This document shows positions 8,728 through 18,553 of a DNA stretch of 64,000 nt, piece after piece. Each line of letters starts with the position of its first letter. The stretch's first letter is position 1. The stretch lies in contig WGNT01000025.1 in NCBI GenBank assembly GCA_016124425.1, positions 16,310 through 80,309 of the forward strand, given 5' to 3'. A program made the position numbers and the translations under genes. Origin of the DNA: Cytophagales bacterium. Lineage in GTDB: Bacteria; Bacteroidota; Bacteroidia; Cytophagales; Cyclobacteriaceae. The notes below the pieces were generated by a model that was given only the letters and a program-made list of their open reading frames with translations, did not search any database and was not told where the DNA came from.

Positions 8728-10521
8728 ATGAAAAAATCAAAATACCCCGGTATGGGAGCTGTAGTAACACCTGAGGGGGTTACATTCCGAGTTTGGGCTC
8801 CCAACGCCTCTAAGCTATTTGTGTCCGGCAACTTCAATGATTGGAATGAAGAAAAATGTCCGCTCGTGCACGAAGAAAACGGCTATTGGAGTTGTCACAG
8901 TGCTGAAGCGCAACCTGGAGACGAATACAAATTTATCATCCACACCGGAGAGACCGTATTACAGAAGATTGACCCATATGCTAAAAAGATGGTACACAGT
9001 AACGGCAACGCCGTAATAATTGACCTGTCTAAAGATTGGAAAGACCATGAATTCCGCCCAGCCCCGCTGAACGAATGGGTCATTTATGAACTGCACATTG
9101 GTACTTTCAACAGAGAAGGCGTCGACGATGGGGCCGTGGGGACGTTTCAAACCGCAGCTAAAAAGTTAGATTATCTAAAGGCCCTGGGAATCAACGTGAT
9201 CGAATTGATGCCTGTCGCTGAATTTCCTGCCGACAGGTCTTGGGGATACAATCCCTCCCACCCTTTTGCGGTAGAAACGTCGTATGGAGGACCTGAGGGG
9301 TTAATGCATTTTGTTTATGAAGCTCATATCCGTGGAATAGCCGTAATTCTGGATGTTGTATACAATCATTTTGGACCGGATGATTTGGATCTTTGGCAAT
9401 TTGATGGATGGGAAGAAGGTGGTCTGGGAGGTATTTATTTCTACAATGACTACCGTGCAAAAACACCATGGGGGGACACCCGGCCGGACTTCGGACGTCC
9501 TGAGGTGCGGAATTACCTGCGGGACAATGCGATGCTCTGGTTAGAAACCTATCAGCTAGACGGATTACGTCTAGACGCTACAGCTATTATCAGGCTGGTG
9601 AATCACGAAGAAGGAGGAAGCGGCGATCCCTTGGAAGAAGGGGTTGTTTTTCTCAAGGATTTGAATACCGAAATCAGGGAGCGCTTTCCTTATAAGGTGT
9701 TGATTGCGGAAGATCTGAAAACCGATGCGAGCGTTACCGCACCTGTAGATGAAGGTGGTCTTGGATTCCATTGCCAGTGGGGAAATGGCTTTGCACATAC
9801 TATAAAGGAAATTCTCGTCGAACAGGAAGATGCAAACAGAAGGTTCCAGTCCTTACTTGATGTTTTGTTCAGAAAATTCAACAACGATGCCTTTCAGAAG
9901 GTCATCTTTAGCGAATCCCACGACGAGGTGTCGGAGAAGTTTTCACGGTTACCAGATCAGATTCAACCGGGAGATGCCGAAGGTGAATTTGCCAAGAAGA
10001 AATCGACATTGGGTGCGTTAACCTTACTAACTGCTCCCGGAATACCAATGCTCTTTCAGGGACAGGAATTCCTCACCTACGAATACTTTGGTGATGAGTC
10101 TCCTTTGGACTGGCAAAGAAGTGAAACGTTTGGCGGTATCGTACAGATGTATCGAGACTTGATTCACCTACGAAAATCACTTGACGGTGCCACCCGCGGA
10201 TTAAATGGACAACAAGCGGAGCTATTTCACCGAAATGATGAAGGCCTAGTGCTCTCATATTCCCGCTTTCATGACGACGACCTTGAAAACATCGTTGTTG
10301 TGATCCTGAATTTCTCACATGAAACAAAATATGGCTATAGGATTGGCATCCCGCACGGCGGAAACTGGAAGGTTGTGTTTAACAGTGGGTGGAATGGCTA
10401 TGATACCGATTTCTCACAGGTAGAATTGTTTAGTGTTGACGCTATGGAAGGAACGGACGGCCATCCCTTCTCCATAATGGTAGACATCCCCTCCTATGGC
10501 GGGCTGATTCTATCAAGATGA
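8728..10521 (+). CDS. GH13 alpha-amylase-family enzyme (branching-enzyme / trehalohydrolase-like)
   Basis: Acts on alpha-1,4-glucans, probably in the cytoplasm, as there is no signal peptide. An N-terminal CBM48-like domain covers about residues 8-100 (FRVWAPNASKLFVSGNFNDW). The catalytic GH13 barrel follows, with all four conserved regions: DVVYNHFGP, GLRLDATAII (nucleophile Asp283), LIAEDLKTD (acid/base Glu328) and SHDE (Asp399). A C-terminal beta domain ends the protein. Length is 597 residues. The layout fits 1,4-alpha-glucan branching enzyme or malto-oligosyltrehalose trehalohydrolase; no TreY partner is next door, so I do not choose. The stop overlaps the topoisomerase start by 4 bases (ATGA), implying co-expression with that DNA enzyme. 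Confidence 0.85.
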   Translation: MKKSKYPGMGAVVTPEGVTFRVWAPNASKLFVSGNFNDWNEEKCPLVHEENGYWSCHSAEAQPGDEYKFIIHTGETVLQKIDPYAKKMVHSNGNAVIIDLSKDWKDHEFRPAPLNEWVIYELHIGTFNREGVDDGAVGTFQTAAKKLDYLKALGINVIELMPVAEFPADRSWGYNPSHPFAVETSYGGPEGLMHFVYEAHIRGIAVILDVVYNHFGPDDLDLWQFDGWEEGGLGGIYFYNDYRAKTPWGDTRPDFGRPEVRNYLRDNAMLWLETYQLDGLRLDATAIIRLVNHEEGGSGDPLEEGVVFLKDLNTEIRERFPYKVLIAEDLKTDASVTAPVDEGGLGFHCQWGNGFAHTIKEILVEQEDANRRFQSLLDVLFRKFNNDAFQKVIFSESHDEVSEKFSRLPDQIQPGDAEGEFAKKKSTLGALTLLTAPGIPMLFQGQEFLTYEYFGDESPLDWQRSETFGGIVQMYRDLIHLRKSLDGATRGLNGQQAELFHRNDEGLVLSYSRFHDDDLENIVVVILNFSHETKYGYRIGIPHGGNWKVVFNSGWNGYDTDFSQVELFSVDAMEGTDGHPFSIMVDIPSYGGLILSR

Positions 10522-11516
10522 ATTCATCCATTCAACATTCCGGGGAAGATTCGCTATGCCTACAGCGTCGAAAACGGGGAAAAGGTTTCACCTATCTGGA
10601 TGAGGACGGGCAAAAGCTGACATCGAAAAAAACGCTAAACCGGATTAAAAAACTGGTCATTCCGCCTATGTGGATAGATGTCACGATATGTAAGTTTGAA
10701 AACGGGCATATTCAAGCAACTGGCCGAGACCTTAAGGGGCGAAAGCAATACATCTACCACACAGAATGGGAAAGGCTTAGACAAGAGGAAAAATTCTCCC
10801 GAATGGCCACCTTCGGGAAAAAGTTACCTAAACTGCGTAAACAGGTTGCCAAAGATCTCCGGAAACGAAGGTGGGTGCGGGAAAAGGTCCTTGCCCTGAT
10901 GGTAGAAATACTCGATGAGACCGGTATCCGAATCGGGAATAAGGTTTACGAAAAAACCAATCAAACGTATGGACTGTCCACCCTCCGAAAAAAACACCTT
11001 CAGATCTCGGGGGAAAAGCTTCTTTTAAAATACAAAGGTAAAAGTAACAAAGAGCGGGAAGTATCCATAGAGGACGATATCCTCGCGAAGCACATTAAAA
11101 ACGTATCTCAAATACCTGGATATGAATTATTTAAGTATCAGGATGAAAACGGAAAATCCCATAGTTTGGACAGCCATGATGTACAAGAGTACGTCAAAGA
11201 AATCATAGGAAGCGACTTTTCATGCAAAGACTTCCGAACCTGGGTCGGTAGCCGACTCGCTATCGAACTCCTACCTGCTGCAAAAGAACTTAAAGAGACA
11301 CATCCTCGTAAAAAACTCGAACCGACGCTGATTAAGCTGGTGTCGGAAGAACTTGGGAACACCCCGGCCATTTGCAAGGGGTACTATGTCCATCCATTAA
11401 TTCTTAATAAGATGGAAGCAGGAGACATTCCTGAAAAAAACCCATTTCGGGAAACCAAATCCCCAACCGCGCTTACTGCTGCGGAAAAGCTTCTCCTGAA
11501 GTTGCTCGAAGAATAA
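10518..11516 (+). CDS. Type IB DNA topoisomerase (poxvirus-like)
   Basis: Relaxes supercoils by a 3'-phosphotyrosyl intermediate. It is 332 residues, the usual size for bacterial topoisomerase IB. The N-terminal domain includes RRKRGKGFTYLD and VIPPMWIDV. The catalytic domain includes DETGIRIGN, the active-site lysine region STLRKKHLQ, FSCKDFRTWVGSRLA, and the nucleophile Tyr289/290 in NTPAICKGYYVHP. Bacterial enzymes often have His rather than Val in the RTW-x-G segment; here it reads RTWVGS, so transition-state stabilisation may differ. The start overlaps the GH13 stop (ATGA). Placement near ku-ligD and a catalase suggests a stress or genome-maintenance role. Confidence 0.9.
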   Translation: MNSSIQHSGEDSLCLQRRKRGKGFTYLDEDGQKLTSKKTLNRIKKLVIPPMWIDVTICKFENGHIQATGRDLKGRKQYIYHTEWERLRQEEKFSRMATFGKKLPKLRKQVAKDLRKRRWVREKVLALMVEILDETGIRIGNKVYEKTNQTYGLSTLRKKHLQISGEKLLLKYKGKSNKEREVSIEDDILAKHIKNVSQIPGYELFKYQDENGKSHSLDSHDVQEYVKEIIGSDFSCKDFRTWVGSRLAIELLPAAKELKETHPRKKLEPTLIKLVSEELGNTPAICKGYYVHPLILNKMEAGDIPEKNPFRETKSPTALTAAEKLLLKLLEE

Positions 11517-11700
11517 CGTACGCCATTGTGCTGCGAACTTTTCGGTGATTTTCTATCCCATATAGAAACACCACATCCCCCTTTGGAACAGCGATTGTAC
11601 GCAAACCAAACCAACTAAAGTCACGGTTCATTGTGTAGAAGCACAAAATCGGGCACATTTTTTAATCACTGAACGAATGTAAACAAAAAAATAACCGCAG

Positions 11701-13830
11701 ATGGAAAATTCATTCAACGCTGAAAACAAAAAATTAAAGGACCTGGAGAAAAATCATTTGGCTGATGAAAAAGGTGCCATGACTACTGACCAAGGTGTCA
11801 AAATAAACGACGATCACAACAGCTTGAAAGCCGGAGACCGCGGACCATCTTTATTAGAAGATTTTATATTAAGGGAGAAGATCACACATTTTGATCATGA
11901 ACGGATACCGGAGCGTATTGTACATGCCAGAGGATCTGCCGCTCACGGCGTTTTCAAGCTAACCACTTCTTTGGCAGGACATACAAAAGCGAAGCTTTTT
12001 ACTGAAGTGGGAAAGGAGGTACCTGTATTTGCCCGATTCTCCACCGTGGCCGGTTCTAAAGGCAGTACGGACCTCGCTCGGGATGTACGGGGTTTTGCGG
12101 TGAAATTTTACACAGAAGAGGGAAATTATGATTTAGTCGGGAACAATATCCCGGTCTTTTTTATTCAGGATTCCATGAATTTCCCGGATCTCGTTCACGC
12201 AGTAAAACCTGAACCGCATAACGAAATACCCCAAGCGGCGTCTGCCCATGATACCTTTTGGGATTTTATCTCCCTAATGCCTGAAAGCATGCACATGATT
12301 ATGTGGACCATGAGTGACAGGGCCATCCCTAGAAGCTTTCGGATGATGGAGGGTTTCGGTGTGCATACGTTTAGGTTTATCAATGAGCAAAATAAATCGA
12401 CGTTCGTAAAGTTTCATTGGAAGCCAAAATTAGGCGTGCATTCGGTGATGTGGGATGAGGCCCAGAAAATTTCCGGAAAGGATCCTGATTTCCATAAGAG
12501 GGACCTTTGGAATGCGATAGAGTCGGGAGATTTTCCCGAATGGGAGCTCGGCGTACAGCTTGTCCCGGAAGAAGATGAGCATAAATTTGATTTTGACCTC
12601 CTAGATGCCACCAAACTCATTCCCGAATCAGAAGTGCCGGTACAGCTCGTGGGAACGCTCACGTTGAACAAAAACCCCGACAATTTCTTTGCTGAGACAG
12701 AGCAGGTTGCGTTTCATCCAGGGCATTTGCTACCGGGGATTGACTTTACAAACGATCCCTTACTACAAGGAAGGCTCTTTAGCTATACCGATACACAGCT
12801 AAGTCGGCTTGGAAGCCCCAACTTTCACGAAATTCCAATCAACAGATCTGTAAATCCTGTACGAAACAATCAGCGGGATGCGCATATGCGCATGCAGATA
12901 AACAAAGGCGCATCAAGCTACCATCCCAATACCATCGGTGGAGGCTGTCCTTATCAAGCGATGATGCAAGATGGCGGATTCCACAGCTACGAAGAACGCA
13001 TAGATGGCAAAAAAATCAGAACGCGTTCTTCCTCCTTTATGGATCACTTTAGTCAGGCGAGGCTTTTTTACAATAGTCAGACCAAAACGGAGCAACAACA
13101 CATGATTAATGCGCTGCAATTTGAGCTCTCCAAGGTGAAGCGCGCGCACATCCGCGAAAATATGATCAATCAGCTAACGAACGTAAGCCTAGACTTAGCC
13201 AAAGAAGTGGCGCAGGTCTTGGGCGTAGAGTTACCCAATTCTCCCGTCGCACCTGTCAATGAGAGCAAACCGGCAGACGCTGATGATGCGCACTATGCCT
13301 CTGTCGTGAGAGATCCCAGAACGACAACGGATGATGCCTTAAGTATCATTAAGAATGTAAAAAATGCTGATAAATCCAGAAAAATTGGATTTATTTCTAC
13401 CGGTGCCTACAGTTCTGACAGACTAAAGTCAATTACTGAAAAAGTAGAAATGGCCGGGTCTAAACTAATGGTGGTTGCACCAACATTGGGTAACATCAGG
13501 AACAGCGAGGGCCATAAGGTGAAGGTCGATGAAACGCTATTCAATACCGCCTCTGTCCTCTATGACGCGATTATTGTCGGAGATGAAGCCAAGTCAAGCG
13601 AAGAAATTCTCGCCAATTCAAAGGTGAAAGAATTCGTCATGGATGCCTTCAACCATTGCAAACCCATATTGGTACTAAGCGACGCAACTACTTTTATAGA
13701 TGAACTCGGACTTCCCTGCTGTAGAGAATCCATGAAAAGTGCGGCGGAACTATACATAGATACCGATACGGATACCTTTATGGCATCGCTGCGGAAACAC
13801 CGGCATTGGGAAAGAGAAGAACTTTCCTAA
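11701..13830 (+). CDS. katE: Large-subunit (HPII/KatE-type) catalase
   Basis: Haem enzyme that converts hydrogen peroxide to water and oxygen. At 709 residues it is a large-subunit clade 2 catalase rather than the small ~480-residue form. Distal His75 lies in [13 protein letters not shown], the distal Asn in [11 protein letters not shown] (about 148-149), and proximal haem-ligand Tyr about 362 in [14 protein letters not shown]. After about residue 560 comes a DJ-1/PfpI-like C-terminal domain ([14 protein letters not shown]), typical of this clade. It has no signal peptide. It stands alone with a strong terminator behind it; a general-stress role is inferred from family and neighbours. Confidence 0.97.
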   Translation: MENSFNAENKKLKDLEKNHLADEKGAMTTDQGVKINDDHNSLKAGDRGPSLLEDFILREKITHFDHERIPERIVHARGSAAHGVFKLTTSLAGHTKAKLFTEVGKEVPVFARFSTVAGSKGSTDLARDVRGFAVKFYTEEGNYDLVGNNIPVFFIQDSMNFPDLVHAVKPEPHNEIPQAASAHDTFWDFISLMPESMHMIMWTMSDRAIPRSFRMMEGFGVHTFRFINEQNKSTFVKFHWKPKLGVHSVMWDEAQKISGKDPDFHKRDLWNAIESGDFPEWELGVQLVPEEDEHKFDFDLLDATKLIPESEVPVQLVGTLTLNKNPDNFFAETEQVAFHPGHLLPGIDFTNDPLLQGRLFSYTDTQLSRLGSPNFHEIPINRSVNPVRNNQRDAHMRMQINKGASSYHPNTIGGGCPYQAMMQDGGFHSYEERIDGKKIRTRSSSFMDHFSQARLFYNSQTKTEQQHMINALQFELSKVKRAHIRENMINQLTNVSLDLAKEVAQVLGVELPNSPVAPVNESKPADADDAHYASVVRDPRTTTDDALSIIKNVKNADKSRKIGFISTGAYSSDRLKSITEKVEMAGSKLMVVAPTLGNIRNSEGHKVKVDETLFNTASVLYDAIIVGDEAKSSEEILANSKVKEFVMDAFNHCKPILVLSDATTFIDELGLPCCRESMKSAAELYIDTDTDTFMASLRKHRHWEREELS

Positions 13831-13866
13831 ACAACAGCCAGCTAGCTCGTTTATTAGTTAAAATAG

Positions 13867-13903
13867 GCCCACTTGCAGTTCCGATGCGGGTGGGCATTTT
13901 TTT
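13867..13903 (+). terminator. Intrinsic terminator after katE
   Basis: GCCCACTTGCA at 13867-13877 pairs with TGCGGGTGGGC at 13885-13895 (two G-T pairs), followed by a T-rich run. It starts 36 bases after the catalase stop. Confidence 0.8.
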
Positions 13904-14169
13904 CTCGCTGCTTTCTTCCAAATGACACATCTAAGCGCACCAACACAGGCTCAGATTACACCGTTTTCTGCTTGGGAAATTATATCCCAGCGAGTCAGAA
14001 ATTGAGAAAAATAATACCCAACAAAAGCTTAAAAAGTTTTATAAATAACATTATATTTATATTTATTCATTTTTTATTTATTTTATTATTTATTTCGTTG
14101 TAAAAATCACCTAATTTTGATTTGGTACCCTTCTTGTCCATTTAAAAGTAATCAACATCACGAGCATTT
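13904..14169 (+). promoter_or_regulatory. AT-rich leader of the SbnA-like cluster with a -7 element
   Basis: The stretch 14010-14110 is almost pure A/T. TAATTTTG at 14112-14119 matches the Bacteroidota -7 consensus TAnnTTTG and would start transcription about 45 bases before the ATG at 14170. The nearest TTG (14098-14100) is only 11 bases away, too close for the usual -33 element, so the promoter call is partial. Confidence 0.4.
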
Positions 14170-15189
14170 ATGAATTTATCAACTGACGAACTTTTTGGTT
14201 CAGGAGGAATCCCCTCGCTAATCGGGAAGACACCCCTTTTGCGGTTACAGCGACTATTTCCTGAGATAGAGGTCTATGGAAAAATGGAGCTTTTGAATCC
14301 TGCTGGAAGCGTAAAGGACCGTACATCGAAATTTATCATCGAAGAATCCTTAAGGCGGGGGTTGATTGATACGGATACCATTATCGTAGAAAGCACCTCT
14401 GGAAATATGGGGATTGGGTTGGCGCAAATTTGTCTATATCATGGATTAAGCCTTCACTTGGTTGTAGATCCCTATATCAACAAACAAACGTTCAGAATGC
14501 TTCAGACGTATGGAGCGCATGTCGAGGTAGTCAATGAATCCGATCAGTCAGGTTCCTATCTTGGTCAGCGAATCGCAAGGGTTCACGAACTCTTGGATGA
14601 ATATCCACGGGCTGTCTGGACACAACAATATGAAAATCCGCTGAATCCCCTCACCCACCATCAAACCGCTTCAGAAATCTGCAACCAATTAGGGGAAGAA
14701 CCGGATCACGTCTTCGTGGCAACGAGCACCTGCGGCACGCTAATGGGCTTTGCGAATTACTTTAACCGCCCGAAAAAAAACGTGCGCGTAGTGCCAGTAG
14801 ATGCTTACGGAAGCGTGATTTTTGGTGGACACCCCACCAAACGCGTGATTCCGGGCTTTGGCGCGTCTAAAGCATCAAGCTTTATCGACGAGACACTTTT
14901 GGCTACACCCATAATCATTGAAGAACCTGACAGCATTATTGGGTGCAAAAAACTACTCAGACACGAGGCCATACTTAGCGGCGGTTCGACCGGCGCATTG
15001 GTAGCGGCGGTTCAGCGATCCGCTATTAAACCTGGGGAAAAAGCAGTGATGATAATTTTTGACCGTGGAGAGCGATATGTCGATACCATCTACTCAGATG
15101 ATTGGATCCGAAAAACCTATGGTGAAAAAATCTTTCGAAAAATAAACAATTCCGTGAATGAAGGTATGGTCGAAACAAGCGTTTGCTGA
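14170..15189 (+). CDS. SbnA-like PLP enzyme (putative N-(2-amino-2-carboxyethyl)-L-glutamate synthase)
   Basis: Fold-type II PLP enzyme of the cysteine synthase family, 339 residues. PLP Lys49 is in NPAGSVKDRTSKFII and the phosphate/substrate loop is STSGNMGIG (about 75-83). The segments SYLGQRIARVHELLD and TQQYENP, and the acidic FDRGERY near the end, are closer to SbnA than to CysK or CBS. SbnA condenses O-phosphoserine with glutamate on the way to 2,3-diaminopropionate, a siderophore and antibiotic building block. The usual partner SbnB (ornithine cyclodeaminase-like) is absent; instead an FAD/NAD-binding gene overlaps its 3' end by 32 bases. First gene of a three-gene unit. The exact reaction is inference. 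Confidence 0.75.
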   Translation: MNLSTDELFGSGGIPSLIGKTPLLRLQRLFPEIEVYGKMELLNPAGSVKDRTSKFIIEESLRRGLIDTDTIIVESTSGNMGIGLAQICLYHGLSLHLVVDPYINKQTFRMLQTYGAHVEVVNESDQSGSYLGQRIARVHELLDEYPRAVWTQQYENPLNPLTHHQTASEICNQLGEEPDHVFVATSTCGTLMGFANYFNRPKKNVRVVPVDAYGSVIFGGHPTKRVIPGFGASKASSFIDETLLATPIIIEEPDSIIGCKKLLRHEAILSGGSTGALVAAVQRSAIKPGEKAVMIIFDRGERYVDTIYSDDWIRKTYGEKIFRKINNSVNEGMVETSVC

Positions 15190-17044
15190 AGTAAAGGAAG
15201 AGAACGAGGCATTGCTCGCGGAGTTTGTTTCTCTCGACAACAAACCCTATCCACACCTGCAAATTGGAATCATAGGCGGGGGACCTAAAGGTGCCTATGC
15301 AATCGAGCGCCTTGCTAGTGTGTGGTATACCCACGCCCCTAATAAACCCTTGAAAATAGTATGCTTCAACACAGATTATAGTTTTGGCAGCGGTCCAAAT
15401 TACCAACCCGATCAGCCGGATTATCTGTTGGTAAACTACAGCTTGGGAAACGTTACCTTTTGGACAGATGATTCAGAACAACTGGTTGGGGAACGGGAGT
15501 CTCTCTTTGATTTCATACGCGGGCACCAAGAGGGCCGATACGAAGCACCCCATCCGGACGAATTATGCTCCCGCTCACTCACCGGAATCTATCTCCAACA
15601 CTGCCTGTGCCGTGTATTGCGTGCGCTACCTGAAACTATCAGCGTGCAACTTGTTCCAAATACGGTAAATTATATCGAAAAACGTGACGGACAGTTAGAC
15701 CTATTTACTGAAACCGGTCGGTTGTATTCCTTTGAGGAAGTACTTCTTAGCACAGGTCATACGTATTCCTTTCAGGACGAACTCTCGCGACAGTTCAAGT
15801 CCGGTAATGTGAGTACCGACGACACTTCCTATGTAGAACACATCTATCCAATAACCCGTCTATCACAAGCTGATTACGGGGGAAAGGATGTACTTGTTCG
15901 CGGGATGGGGTTGACGTTTGTAGATGCTGTGCTCGGATTGACCGAAGGCAAAGGAGGAACGTTTTTGGAAGATACAGAAAGCTTGACTTATGTGCCTTCA
16001 GGTAAGGAACCACGGGGAATTTTCCCCTTTTCCCGAACGGGACTGCCCATGATAGGGAGGGAAGCCGGGGGAATGCTGCAAGAAAGGTTACGATATTTTA
16101 CCGATACATTCGTAGCCGGGCTCCTGTCAATCAACAGACAGCTAGATTTTGAAGAAGAAATACTGCCTGTGATTGAAAAGGAATACCGGTATCAATTCGC
16201 GTCAAACCTGCTAAATCGGTTGGGATTGAAGAAATGGGAAGAGGTATCCCCCCCGTCTCTGGAGGCAGTTGAAGCCTGGGCACTAGCTGCCTATCCCGGT
16301 TTCGAGCCTTTTGTGCTTCAGGAGTATTTATCTCCTAAACTCATTGGGAAAACCAGGCATAGCTCCGTAGTGGAGTATATTTCCGGGAATATCCATTCGG
16401 AAAACCGGGATGTAATCAGTGGGGCATTTCGCGAAATGTCGGGTGTATGGAGAGCGATATACCTAAACTTCAAAGCCCTGTATAATTTCGGAGGATTAAC
16501 AGGAGAAAGTCAGCGGGTTTTTGACACCCATTATTTCGGAAGCTTTCAACGTGTCAGCTACGGCCCACCTATGTGGAACATGCGAAAAATACTTGCCCTT
16601 GCCGCAGCAGGTATTCTAAGGTTTGATATAGCACCTGCCGCTACGCTGCGTTTCCATGCCAAGGAAAGAACGTTTCAAGTATTATCCCCTCAGTCAACGG
16701 AAGTCATTGCAGAAAGCAACATTCTGGTAAATGCCCGGATAGCCAAAAGCGGCGCAAAAAATTCCCATCCAAAGATTTACCAACACCTCCATCAAACCTA
16801 TCAAATTGGGCTTTATCATAATGAAAGCTACCGGCCGGGTTGCTTTGCCATTACAAGCGAAGGTAGACTTCCTAACATGAAAGAAGTCACACTGACCGGT
16901 ACACCGACGGAAGGTGTGACGCTGGACAACGAAAGCCTCTCGCGTACAAACAATAATTTCATCACACCATGGGCCAAAAAAATCATAAAAAACTATGCCT
17001 TCAACACATCCCAAATTAACTCCTATTGTCCATTCTTGGATTAA
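15158..17044 (+). CDS. HpyO-like FAD/NAD(P)-binding protein
   Basis: A 628-residue flavoprotein-type oxidoreductase of the FAD-NAD(P)-binding family (Pfam NAD_binding_9, as in urate hydroxylase HpyO). The dinucleotide motif GIIGGGPKGAYAIERLA sits near residue 40. A second nucleotide-binding segment is VLVRGMGLTFVDAVLGL, followed by FPFSRTGLPMIGR. No signal peptide. It overlaps the SbnA-like gene by 32 bases and the decarboxylase gene by 50 bases, so it is certainly co-expressed. In this position it could supply the oxidative step that SbnB performs in staphyloferrin B synthesis, or hydroxylate an amine; both are inference. The start at 15158 is the first ATG; starts slightly downstream are possible. 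Confidence 0.75.
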   Translation: MKVWSKQAFAEVKEENEALLAEFVSLDNKPYPHLQIGIIGGGPKGAYAIERLASVWYTHAPNKPLKIVCFNTDYSFGSGPNYQPDQPDYLLVNYSLGNVTFWTDDSEQLVGERESLFDFIRGHQEGRYEAPHPDELCSRSLTGIYLQHCLCRVLRALPETISVQLVPNTVNYIEKRDGQLDLFTETGRLYSFEEVLLSTGHTYSFQDELSRQFKSGNVSTDDTSYVEHIYPITRLSQADYGGKDVLVRGMGLTFVDAVLGLTEGKGGTFLEDTESLTYVPSGKEPRGIFPFSRTGLPMIGREAGGMLQERLRYFTDTFVAGLLSINRQLDFEEEILPVIEKEYRYQFASNLLNRLGLKKWEEVSPPSLEAVEAWALAAYPGFEPFVLQEYLSPKLIGKTRHSSVVEYISGNIHSENRDVISGAFREMSGVWRAIYLNFKALYNFGGLTGESQRVFDTHYFGSFQRVSYGPPMWNMRKILALAAAGILRFDIAPAATLRFHAKERTFQVLSPQSTEVIAESNILVNARIAKSGAKNSHPKIYQHLHQTYQIGLYHNESYRPGCFAITSEGRLPNMKEVTLTGTPTEGVTLDNESLSRTNNNFITPWAKKIIKNYAFNTSQINSYCPFLD

Positions 17045-18434
17045 AGACCTGACATCTGATGGGAGCTTTCTTCAGCATTGTATAGAACAGTATGGCTCTC
17101 CGGTGAATATTCACAACTTAATTTCTTTTGAACAAAACTACCTGAGATTTAAACGGATGTTTCACAAGTACGGGGTATCGAACAAGGTATTCTTTGCCAG
17201 AAAGGCTAATAAATGCAAAAGCTTTGTATACGCCGCCAAGGAATATGGCTTTGGCGTAGATACGACTAGTTTGAATGAAATGAAAGATTGTATTGCCGCA
17301 GGTTTAGATCCCGAAAAAATAACCGTTACGGCAGCCATTAAGAACATGGCAATCCTTACGTACGCCGTGGACAACCACATCCCTGTTACCTTAGACAATG
17401 AAGATGAATGCCAATTGCTCCAACAAATATTGGAAGAAAGAGACCTGACATTAGCTGTGGGTTTTCGAATCACAGGCTTCGTGCACAAAGGCGAAAAACT
17501 CTATTCCAGATTTGGATTTGATTTGGCAAAACTCCCTGTTTTTCTAAGGTCGAATTTGAAAGAAGCAGGATCGTATGACAGGTTGCTGTTTCGGGGGTTA
17601 CACTTCCACCTATCTGGTTATTCAATAGATCAAAGAATAAGTGCCCTTTCCCAATCCCTTGATCTTGCCGAGCAACTCCTAAAACATGGATTAAAAACTA
17701 CCTACATAGATATGGGTGGGGGGATTTTGATGAACTACTTAAAACATGGTTCGGAATGGGTGGAATTTCACGAAACCTTGAAAAATTCCCTCCTGCCACA
17801 CAACGATGAAATTACTTTCAGAAAAGACCCATTGGGCTTGGTGAAAATAGATAAACAGATATATGGGGAAGCCAACGTGTATCCGTACTACAATGAAGTC
17901 AATCAAGATAAATTTGTAGAAAAGATCATTATAGGACAAAAGGAAGGTTTTCCCATTTATCACCATCTAAAACGGCTTCAAATTGAGCTTCGAATAGAGC
18001 CTGGAAGATCCCTACTTGAGCAATGTGGGATCACAGTAGCCAAAGTAGCCTTTCGAAAAAGGGATATAGAAGGCCGTCTATTTGTTGGACTAGAAATGAG
18101 TCGAATGCAATTATTCAGCTCAAGTGCGGACTTCCTATTGGACCCACTGTTTATTCCTATAGAAAAAAAGCAAGAGGAAAACCCCTGCGAAGTATATTTT
18201 GTTGGAACATATTGCCTCGAACAGGAATTGATTCTAAAAAGAAAAATACAACTGCCCCAATTTCCTCAAATTGGTGATTTGGTCTGCTTCGTAAACACGG
18301 CGGGATACATGATGCACTTTTACGAGAGTGAAGCACATCTTATAGATTTGGCCAAAAATCTTGTGGTAGAAAAAACACATCGATGGGAAGTTTATGAGGA
18401 CAGCGAGTATGTCACTGCGGAAAATGTCAGGTAG
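16995..18434 (+). CDS. Y4yA-like PLP-dependent decarboxylase (fold type III)
   Basis: A 479-residue member of the ornithine/diaminopimelate/arginine decarboxylase superfamily. Expected elements are present in order: PLP Lys70 in FFARKANKCK, GLHFHLSG, the glycine-rich DMGGG loop, RIEPGRSL for phosphate binding, and a Cys in GTYCLEQELI corresponding to the catalytic Cys from the other subunit. It resembles the Y4yA family (named after a Rhizobium gene) and, more distantly, SbnH, which decarboxylates a diaminopropionate adduct. It overlaps the FAD gene by 50 bases. A diaminopropionate-derived substrate is inferred from the SbnA-like first gene. Lysine synthesis (LysA) is less likely given the divergent motifs and context. 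Confidence 0.8.
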   Translation: MPSTHPKLTPIVHSWIKDLTSDGSFLQHCIEQYGSPVNIHNLISFEQNYLRFKRMFHKYGVSNKVFFARKANKCKSFVYAAKEYGFGVDTTSLNEMKDCIAAGLDPEKITVTAAIKNMAILTYAVDNHIPVTLDNEDECQLLQQILEERDLTLAVGFRITGFVHKGEKLYSRFGFDLAKLPVFLRSNLKEAGSYDRLLFRGLHFHLSGYSIDQRISALSQSLDLAEQLLKHGLKTTYIDMGGGILMNYLKHGSEWVEFHETLKNSLLPHNDEITFRKDPLGLVKIDKQIYGEANVYPYYNEVNQDKFVEKIIIGQKEGFPIYHHLKRLQIELRIEPGRSLLEQCGITVAKVAFRKRDIEGRLFVGLEMSRMQLFSSSADFLLDPLFIPIEKKQEENPCEVYFVGTYCLEQELILKRKIQLPQFPQIGDLVCFVNTAGYMMHFYESEAHLIDLAKNLVVEKTHRWEVYEDSEYVTAENVR

Positions 18435-18471
18435 GTGCAAGACCTACTACTACCTCAGGATTAGACAAATA

Positions 18472-18510
18472 AAGCTAACCTACTAATTGATTTAGTAGGC
18501 TAGCTTTTGT
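18472..18510 (+). terminator. Terminator between the PLP cluster and csbD
   Basis: AAGCTAACCTACTAA at 18472-18486 pairs with TTAGTAGGCTAGCTT at 18492-18506 (one A-C mismatch), with a 5-nt loop, then TTGT. Because the arms begin with AA and end with TT it could work in both directions; the flanking genes are convergent. Confidence 0.7.
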
Positions 18511-18553
18511 AAAACTACCAAAGGCAGTCATACGAGCAAAATGAATATCCAGC

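Noticed and set aside
14170-15189. Plain cysteine synthase (CysK)
   Set aside because: Motifs around residues 120-160 and the C-terminal FDRGERY fit SbnA better, and the overlapping partners are not sulfur genes.
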